Of a stretch of 64,000 nt of DNA, positions 56,301 to 64,000 are shown piece after piece. Source of the stretch: Diospyros lotus (taxonomy: Eukaryota > Streptophyta > Magnoliopsida > Ericales > Ebenaceae); NCBI RefSeq assembly GCF_014633365.1, contig NC_068347.1:30794116-30858115 (forward strand), read 5' to 3'. The position numbers and the translations under genes are program-made. Numbering within the stretch: position 1 is the first letter of the stretch; the number at the start of each line of letters is the position of its first letter. The notes beneath the pieces were generated by a model that ran no database searches, was not told the DNA's origin, and saw nothing but the letters and a program-made list of their open reading frames with translations.

Positions 56301-59300
56301 TTAGGATGTAAGTCGAAGTCAATACTGTTTTCCCATGCTATTTTGTACCATGTTCCTTTAGATTAGACCGTAGATGGAAATTATTGGTGTGCTAGAATTC
56401 ATGTAGCCTACCCTTCATGGTGGGATTAAGGCTTTATATATTGTTGTTGTTGCTAACTAAACATCTTTCTCTTTTTACTTGTTGAATTCAATGTATGTGT
56501 CAAGTTAATATAGTGATCTAAACTATGTCACCATGCTATTGTAGCTCCTGATATTACATGAACATATATAAGCTTAGATCTTAAGATTTTACTGGTTCAT
56601 GCAGGCTTTACTGCAGGCGCTTGGTGATAGAAGAGGAATTAACCGATTTGGTGACTTCTCTGCTCCACTTGACGAAGCACTAATACATGTTTCACTGGTA
56701 TGCCACCAGTTTATATGGGACTTAATGAAGGGAACTTTTTCAATAATTTGAGATATTACCCTAAGAGCAGTGCGGGCTTGTATTTAATTCTTGGCTGCAT
56801 AGTGCCTCAATGTGTGCTTGGTTGCAATCTTGAAGCACTTCAGATGACAAGGGATGGATGCTAAAATCTCTTTTATCAGAAACCAAAGACCAGTCTTATA
56901 TATCTGCCACTGAAAATATGTATCAGGCTTGTGTGATACAGAAAAATGGACATCAACAATTTATCCGGTTAATCTTTTCTACTGGGAAAACTTATGACTA
57001 CAGGTTTATGCTTTGTGTTGTAGAAAATCTTGTTCACTTTACAGTAATATGTCATCATTGAATGACTTCATTCGGACAACCAATAATGTTAATCTTGCCA
57101 CCTTCTTCTTTCTCCTCTCCTCCTTTTTTTGTTATCTGCTTGGCAATTGACATTCATTCAATAATCTGGGATTGATTGAGTAGAGTCTTTTTTTATACAG
57201 GAGCCGTATAATGAAAACTACTTAATTACTATCCAGAAAACATCAGCAGCCTTGCATGTTGTTCTTCTCAGGCATTTTCTTTTAGTTTTCAGGATTTTTT
57301 TTCTCTATATGTATAACAAAGATATATCTCATCTCATCTGCTGGAGCCCTTCACTGCGATGTTATCCTAACAAATTTAGAGTTGTACTTCAATTCATTGG
57401 ATTCCATAACCACACCCCCCCCCCCCCAAAAAAAAAAAAAAAAAAAAAAAAAACCCACACACACCAAAGGAAAGGAAAATTATTGGGAGAAAGAAAATCT
57501 TATAAAAAATATTTTGTATAGATTTTATTACCTTATTCTAAGGGTTTATTATGTGATCTAAGTTTTTGCAAACTTCTTGATATGCTTGTTTATTTGTATT
57601 TCTGTTTTAGGATTTATCTGGACGGCCACATTTAAGTTATGGTTTACAGATACCTACTCAAAGAGTTGGAACATATGATACACAGGTAGCCTGTTTCTTT
57701 TTTATTTCTCATCTACAATTCATTCTTTCATTTGCTTCTGCCTCTTTGGAGTTGAATACAATATACTTGAATGAGTAATAACAAAATCATATTTATGCCC
57801 AGCAACTTGCTTTTAACAAAATCATATGCCAGGCTTCCCACCAAGCTCAGATTTACTATTTATCTTATGTCATCTTAACCCTTTTCGTGGCCCAGGGAAA
57901 GAAATGCTGCACATCATTCTTGAACGCTGCATGTGAAAATGAGTATTATTGCCTCTCGAGTTGTTTCCTTGCGTTCTACAATCTTTTTCCTGTCATAATC
58001 AAATCACGGGAGTTAATCGCACTAGGTGGAGTTGCCTACATAAATTCTCCCACTCTGCAATTATCTGTATCCATGGCTAACTATTTTGCCTAGAGTTCAT
58101 AATAAAATATCTAACATGTTTAATGCTTGTTGTCTGCTACTTAATGCAACTCTCCTCTATTTGGCTTGGGGCCAGCTGTGAATGGGGGGAATGCCTTCAA
58201 CATAGAGTTGTAATGCTAAAGAAAATGTCAGGAAAGCCATACCAAAATCTTGTTTTTCAATTTCCATGTTATTTAAATAAGCCTCTAGCCTCTTCACATC
58301 TAACAAATTTTAAAGGGCATACCACATCCAAATTTGCATCCTTGATTGACTAAAATTCTTAAATTGACCACACAATTGCATTGCAGTCCACTAACTAATA
58401 CAAATCTTGCTGCAGAAAGAGTGCAGCTCACTCAGATAACAGCTGATCAGAATAATGACAAATGAAGAACTTAAAGTTACATCATGTTAATTGATCTGGA
58501 GAGAATAACTTTGGGCACTTTCTTTTTTTGGTAGATGAGAACCCAAGCCACTGCCTATTAGGTTTGCATTGGGTAAACTCATTGGGGAAACAGAATAGCA
58601 CACAAACCACATGCAACAGGTAAGCACACAAATCTGTGTGTGGTCTTGCCACCAGAGAGGTTTGAACCGATGACACTTTTGTCCATACTAGCAATTGTGC
58701 TTCTTGATGCAATTTTTGATCTTCTTTCCATTTTTATTTTTCATTTAAGGGTCTAATGTACAAGTGATAAGTTTGGTAGTTACGCAACTTTTTTTCCCCC
58801 AATGTGGTAGTTATGTAACTTGACAGTCTTGGTTTTGTTCGTCCATATCAAAGATTTTTGTTGAACTGGTTATATAGTAAGAACTATTCATTTACAGCTT
58901 CAATGATGTTGTAAATGAATTTGTGGCAATCCAGCATGCATTTTGATGGCTTTGTCATTTGATTGCTTTCTACTGTTTTCTTTTAATAAATCTCTTTTGT
59001 TATGCCCAGCTGGTGGAGCACTTTTTCCAGTCTCTGGTCAATACTTCTGGTATGACACTCCACATCCGGCAGGTAACAATGATAAAGCTTTCTTGTTATT
59101 TCAATGGGTGATGATATTTCAGAGACCTTTCCACCTTGGTGGCTTTATTTGCAGAATTTTGAGGAAGGCATGAAGGCCTGCCTTCTTGGAAACAAAATTT
59201 ACCTAGAAATGCTTTTTTTAGAGAAAAATTTTGGATTAAAAAATAATTTTTGAATTTGGAAAATTTTGTCCAGGAAAATAGATAATAGAAGCCACACCAC

Positions 59301-60736
59301 TATTTCCTGTGTCATGGATGTCAACATGGTCAAGTAAATTCTTATTACATAACTAAATGCTTTGGACTGATTTGTACTAATATTGCCTCCTGATTATCTC
59401 TTGAAAGAAGATATGAACAATATATTTGGTTGTGTCTGGGCACTTCTTGTGTATGATATGCATGTCTGTGTGGCTATTGTTTGGGTTGGTGAAAGACTAA
59501 GGCTGTGTTTGTTTACATGTAAAATATTTTTATTTTTCAGTGTTCGGATTAGCATAAAAAATATTTCCAGAAAAGCAATGTTTTTCTGCTTAGTCATCTC
59601 TCTCCTTCTATTTCCTCCAAAGAGCCTCCATGACTCATGGACCATGAGCATTCGGGATCAGGACTTTCCAAATTTGATAAGAAAAATATTTTTCATATTT
59701 ATCTACAACGAAACACCGAAAAATAGAAAAAAATTATTTTACTTCCTAACAAGTTGAGCCTTCAATTTAAGTAGAATACTTATCATATATGTGAAGGGAA
59801 ATCTATAGACAGGCACTGAGGGAGAGAGACAACTACAGTAACTAAATTGTCTGGAGAGAGTTAATTGTTGCAGTATTTTTCCTGAATTTGTGAAATTCTA
59901 AATTGAACAAAGGGCCGGAAATTTCCAGTTTCCTGGACATTATATATATCTTTATGTTCCGAGAGCCTTGTGCATTTGGTTCACTTTTTTTTTTTTTTTG
60001 GTGCTGGTAAAAGATGCGGTGGTGGTGGAGAAATCTTTTAACTTCAGTGCTGCACATCATCTGAAATCTTACAGATCTTTTTGTGGGTTGCTTCTGCTTT
60101 GACGTGATTACTTCTTCCAGTTCTTTATTTTTATCGGCTGTGCCATGTAATAATGTATTCATTTTTGCCAGAAACAGCTAGCTGGAAAAAATTCTCACCA
60201 CATAATTGAGGCAACTTTTAAGGCTTTTGCAAGAGCATTAAGGCAAGCAACAGAATATGATCCACGTCGTCTTGGGACTGTGCCAAGGTTTGATATTTTC
60301 TTGGAGTAATTGCATGAATTTCAAGCGCCATAGTCCCAAAAAAGAGACCATTAATCTTATTGTTTTATTTTGCAACAGATTTACTATGAATGCTTGGTTT
60401 ATTTCTCTGCCCTTTTATCTTAATTTGGTTCAGAAGCTATACAATAATTTCTGAAAGTTGAAAAGAATTTAAGTGTGAAATTATTTTGAAATTGTTGACA
60501 TAAAGACGAACCTTTCTGCTATGCTACAAGTCATGGAGCTATTGTAGATTTTCCCGGATCGTGAAAACAGCAGTAGAACTTACTATGTTCCTTAGACCAG
60601 TTGATATTATTTAGGCTGACTTTTTCCTGCAAATACGCACAGATAGGAAACTTGATGTAGAAACCTTTTTTTACCTTCGTTTTCCCAACCCCCCTCCCTG
60701 CCATGCAGCTCAAAAGGGATTCTATCACGAACCTGA
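53374..60736 (+). CDS. HISN5: Imidazoleglycerol-phosphate dehydratase (histidine biosynthesis), plastid, 8 exons
   Basis: Exons 53374-53599, 53692-53813, 56143-56247, 56605-56697, 57611-57685, 59010-59072, 60178-60287 and 60709-60736 give 273 residues, all in frame. Residues 1 to about 75 are Ser/Thr/Pro-rich, a chloroplast transit peptide. The mature enzyme starts near [19 protein letters not shown]. It has both metal-binding His-rich motifs, FLDHMLDQLASHG and [14 protein letters not shown], the later [14 protein letters not shown] motif and [13 protein letters not shown]. It dehydrates imidazoleglycerol phosphate to imidazoleacetol phosphate using Mn2+, the sixth step of plant histidine synthesis. 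Introns are long (intron 2 about 2.3 kb) and hold a MITE, C-runs and a C-A homopolymer. Start: MALSISSHP at 53374. It would match Arabidopsis At3g22425 beside WNK2. Confidence 0.95.
56106..56124. repeat. C-run just before IGPD exon 3
   Basis: About 19-20 C in a row, ending some 20 bases upstream of the exon 3 acceptor (GTGTCAG|CAACTT), where the polypyrimidine tract of the splice site is expected. Confidence 0.85.
57415..57453. repeat. C13-A26 homopolymer junction in IGPD intron 4
   Basis: Thirteen C followed directly by about 26 A, then CCCACACACACC. Confidence 0.9.
58503..58690 (-). repeat. Possible tRNA-derived SINE-like repeat in IGPD intron 5
   Basis: GGTTTGAACC near 58662 resembles a B-box, and AACCCAAGCCACTGCC near 58541 resembles text of an interspersed plant repeat I have seen in similar contexts. 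No second copy in this window and no target duplication, so the call is weak. Confidence 0.3.
59501..59760. mobile_element. MITE in IGPD intron 6, 260 bp
   Basis: Left end GGCTGTGTTTGTTTACATGTAAAAT; the complement of the right end reads GGCT....TTGTT.....GTAAAAT with the same spacing. TAA precedes the left end, as in a Tourist-type TTA/TAA target, but the right flank is TTC, so the target duplication may have mutated. Confidence 0.55.
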
Positions 60737-61200
60737 CATTGCGATCACCAGGGCAGAAGTAGAAGTTGGATGGCTGATTATTACAGTGAGGTACGATGAT
60801 ATCATCACCTCCTCTCCTCTCCTTTCCACCTGTTTACAACTCTTTTAAGTTTCGTTTGCCTATTATATTTGCAGTTGTCATCTTCTATTACACCAGTCCA
60901 GTTTTAAATGCTGAAGCAGCAAGCCAACAGCCAACAATAACTGGTGCAATGGGCATTTCAAGGTGTTGGAATAAGCTGAACGATTTTGTAGTTTGATTTA
61001 AGGGGCATTTCGGAACTTGGTAGAGTGAACTGGAACTACATTATATGCATGTACTACAGCAGGTACTTGGTAAGCCATGGGCACGGTCACATTCGACAAG
61101 AAGAAGTCTTCGTGACTATGCATGTATGTTGCTATGCACGAGCAAGTTAATACCGAGTAGTGCCACATTTAATATTCAGTGTTTCAATTTACAGATTTGA
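60737..61200 (+). other. IGPD 3' region
   Basis: Transcript-like sequence after the IGPD stop. A 66-codon frame at 60796-60996 has no recognisable motif. Nothing else seen. Confidence 0.35.
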
Positions 61201-61202
61201 TG

Positions 61203-61487
61203 TGTTATTAGGACGATTCTCGTATCCAATCTTGTGGAGAATCTCAGCATTAGCTGTCTCATTAACCTGTTTCTTAATTTCCTTATTTCGTAGAGTCTAG
61301 TAATTTGTTTCCTAGTTTGAGTGGAGAATAAATCCCTCTCAAAACTAGGGGTAAGTTTCTTAATTTAGTGTAGTTGTAACTTTCTAATTAAATGTATATA
61401 AATCTCATAATAAGAACTTAGAAGGTTTAGTCTTTTATATGTATATTTCTATTGGACAGATAAATAAAATTATCTCTTCTCCCTACA
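61203..61487 (+). mobile_element. Ty1-copia 5' LTR
   Basis: Begins TGTTATTAGGACG and ends CTCCCTACA, followed at 61498 by TGGTATTAGAGTC. This resembles the primer-binding site of copia elements (complement of initiator tRNA-Met 3' end, usually TGGTATCAGAGC). ATATAAATCTC near 61396 fits a promoter. The 3' LTR would lie beyond the window. The left boundary is inferred from the TG start only. Confidence 0.7.
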
Positions 61488-61547
61488 ACTTTCTATATGG
61501 TATTAGAGTCAATCTAAACAAAACCTTAAACTCTCACGAACCACACC

Positions 61548-62510
61548 ATGGCTGAAAAGAGGAATTTATCTTTGGAGATCATCCATGTCCTGCCAACAAC
61601 ACAGGTGTTCACCATCATTGGCCACAACCAGAATTATCTACAATGGTTCTAATCCATGATGATGTTCATCTACGAAAAAGGAAAAGACAACTATCTCACA
61701 GGAGTTACAAGTTAACCAAAGAAGGAGGACCCAAAGATTTGGACATGGAAATACGAGAACGATATGGTCATGTTTTGGCTCATAAATTTCAAACCAATGA
61801 AATTGGTGAAAGTTTCTTGTTTTATGAAAAGACATATGAGATATGGGAAGTCTATTGATATGTGGATAATACGTTTGAACTGTTTGAAATTGAGAGCATC
61901 TTAGATGATTTGAGGCAAAGGGATTTCGATGCTATCCAATACTGAATGCACTGAATCAATATTGGCTTCAATTAGATAAGTATGATACAATCAAGTGGGA
62001 TTGTTTAAGAGATGCAGCCAAATATAAGTAGATCATTGAGAAAAAGAGACTTTATAAGTTTCTAATATATATTTTGTTTTAAAAAAAAAATCTAGACCTA
62101 GTACGAGAAAGAATTATGGACACAAGACCTTTACTGAGTATTAGGGAGGCATTATTGGAAATCCATCAAGAAGAGAGCAAGAGAAAAATTATGCACAAGA
62201 CTCCAATAACTCCAAATTTGGAAAACTTAGTCCTAACTACTTGGGAGAATCAACAACCCAATTCTAACAATAAACCAAAAAAAAGAGCGCTTGTGATCAT
62301 TGTTGCAAAAGAAATCGTATAAAAGAAACGTAACGAGAGATATATGGTAAGCTAGCTAATTGAGAACTTGTCCATGAGAGAAGAAGTCGTGGTAATGTAG
62401 CTTTTATATAGAAGACTTCTACAGCGTTGGAACCAAGTCTCTGTGATAAAAAACAACTGAAACTACTATAAAAAATGTTTGGATAGTCACATATAACTCA
62501 ACTTGCTATT
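61548..62510 (+). pseudogene. Decayed copia gag coding region
   Basis: From the ATG at 61548 the translated pieces follow the order of a copia gag of the UBN2 type: NYLQW near 61635, a YLTG-like segment near 61695, IGESFLFY and EIWEVY near 61803-61858, FEIESI and DDLRQ near 61885-61915, and RPLLSIREALLEIHQEES near 62122. They are scattered over different frames, with stops such as TAA at 61649 and several indels. Not functional. It is interrupted after 62510 by the hAT element. Confidence 0.8.
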
Positions 62511-62518
62511 GTTATCTT

Positions 62519-63533
62519 CAGGGGTCAAGCTAGAATTTTGGTTTAGTAGGGACGAACTTAAAAACAAAAAATATAATTTAAAAATTAAAATAATAATAAT
62601 AATATTTTTTTTTTTATAATTACTCCTTACAACTTTTCGTACCATAAATTGTAATTGTTCAAAAAAATTATATTGATTATTTGAATCTTTAGACTTATCA
62701 TGACCACGAAAGGCTAGTTCTTGCCCTAGAAGAAATCAAACACAATCACTTGATGTATTTAAACGAATTCAATAATCACACAGTGTTTGTTATAACTGTT
62801 TAAAGATAATTATCTCAATATTTTACTCTTGATTCATTAAAGTTTCACAATTGTTTCAAGTTTAATTGTGTGCACTATTAACATCTCCAACATGAACTTA
62901 AAGTCTTTCTTTTTAAAAAAAAAAATTATTGAACCATTCTTTCATGAAAGAATCGTCATCTCCTTGTTCCTCATTATTTGTTTTAAAAAGATAACAATAT
63001 AAACAAAATGCGATATCTTTGCTTATATTATATTCCAATCAATCACCAAATTCATTGAACAAAACAGGAATGAATCGTCTTGATTTTGAGGCTGGCACAG
63101 ACCTTTTTACAAGTAGGTTTTTCTAATTTGATTTTAAAAATTAACATTGTAATCCATTATTGTAGTTCTTAACCTGGTATCTATAAGAATTTGTGCAACA
63201 TTAATTTGTTCAATTCTTGCTTTGTTAATTTATTTATTTTCTTTAGTATAAATTTCCTCTATACTTGATTTTTTTGCTTCACAATTTTTTTAATACTTAA
63301 TTTTATTTACATCATCATTGTAAAAAAATAAAATTATGAGCAAATTATAAAAAATGTTGTGATGGTTACTACTAGGCCATTATATACTTACCTTTTTTTT
63401 TATTTCTAGTAATAAAATATAATATAATATTTTTATTTTAATAATAAATTATTGTTTACAATAATTTTTTTAAAAAAAATCTTGGCCCAATAGGGGCAAT
63501 TGCCCCACTGGGCCTGAGGTGGCTCCGCCCCTG
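62519..63533. mobile_element. hAT-type element nested in the copia element, 1015 bp
   Basis: Perfect 8-bp target duplication GTTATCTT at 62511-62518 and 63534-63541. Left end CAGGGGTCAAGCTAGAATTT; the complement of the right end is CAGGGGCGGAGCCACCTCAG. These are canonical hAT CAGGGG termini. AT-rich interior without a transposase frame, so non-autonomous. It is younger than the copia element it splits. Confidence 0.9.
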
Positions 63534-64000
63534 GTTATCTTTGAATCAATAGCCCACAAAGGTAATTTCATTAGTACTTTCAATGCAAAACGTAAACAAG
63601 TAAATGCGTTGATTGTTAACTCAAGAGCATTCGATCACATGATTGGAGACATTAAGTTATTGATGAAGTTTGACCTTTGTTATGAGAATTGGATAGTCAA
63701 AATTGTTGATGGTTCCCTATCACGGGTAATAGGGACAAGTTCTATGGTTCTCTCAAATGATCTCACTCTAAACTCTATTCTCTTTGTTCTTAATTTATAT
63801 TGCAATCTATTATTAATTAGTAAACTTACCCATGACCAAAATTGTGGTGTTAAGTTCTCAAAAAATTTGTGTGAATTTCAAGTCTTAGATTTGGGAAGGA
63901 CGACAGATAATGTTGAGGTATGCTCTGGACTATATCTCCTCAAGAAAAATGACTTCCAGAGCATAAAAGTTCATCACACCAACTGTTTGACATATGAAAG
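63534..64000 (+). pseudogene. Copia gag-pol continuation: protease and pre-integrase region (partial)
   Basis: The frame is open from 63534 to the window end (about 155 codons). It holds a protease-like segment in which the catalytic D-S-G-A motif reads NSRA (followed by FDHM), then LTLNSILF and LISKLTHDQN, then a CSGLYLLK pre-integrase segment and HHTNC. The lost catalytic aspartate and the broken gag mark the element as dead. Continues outside the window. Confidence 0.8.

Noticed and set aside
1..64000. Novel multi-gene system or biosynthetic cluster
   Set aside because: The recognised genes belong to unrelated pathways (chaperone, lipid binding, kinase signalling, chromatin, thylakoid shape, histidine synthesis); no functional clustering can be argued from the sequence.

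Overview
This is a nuclear genome segment from a flowering plant, almost certainly a eudicot. The genes are interrupted by GT-AG introns, the products belong to plant families (plant-type WNK kinase, thylakoid CURT1, plastid histidine-biosynthesis enzyme, TDBD-PHD-acetyltransferase), and the spacers are AT-rich and packed with plant DNA transposons and LTR-retroelement remains. I cannot name the species. Gene models below were built by hand: exon joins were chosen where GT-AG boundaries keep the frame and the joined protein matches the family.

Layout. 303-2030: intronless HSP70-like gene (HSP70T-2/HSP70-8 type). 2461-5328, minus: seven-exon CRAL-TRIO/Sec14-like gene. 5.5-10.6 kb: AT-rich spacer with a large foldback region and a GC-cored transposon. 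10643-11224: two-exon gene for a 62-residue conserved small plant protein. 11.2-24.9 kb: gene-poor spacer with a Tourist-type MITE, LTR-like blocks, diverged repeats, a hAT element and a tRNA/LTR-like GC block. 24987-27933: seven-exon WNK kinase, followed by an exact 146-bp tandem duplication. 28.5-32 kb: two hAT-type elements. 32882-42401: eight-exon nuclear PHD-finger/GNAT protein whose last exon seems frameshifted. 44.06-44.47 kb: second GC-cored transposon. 45723-46948: six-exon CURT1 thylakoid protein. 47-53.3 kb: repeats, including a long-armed foldback element split by an LTR-like insertion and a cluster of GAGTCCGAT motifs. 53374-60736: eight-exon imidazoleglycerol-phosphate dehydratase. 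61.2 kb to the end: decayed Ty1-copia element with a hAT element nested in it.

The genes are ordinary housekeeping and regulatory genes with no operon-like logic. From memory, Sec14-like, WNK2 and IGPD are neighbours on Arabidopsis chromosome 3 (At3g22410, At3g22420, At3g22425), so the window probably keeps an ancestral block into which other genes and transposons have been placed. I saw no coherent novel multi-gene system. The points most worth checking are the frameshifted acetyltransferase tail, the foldback/LTR nest at 49.4-51.5 kb, the GAGTCCGAT cluster at 52 kb, the pair of GC-cored elements with 9-bp target duplications, and the conserved 62-residue protein.
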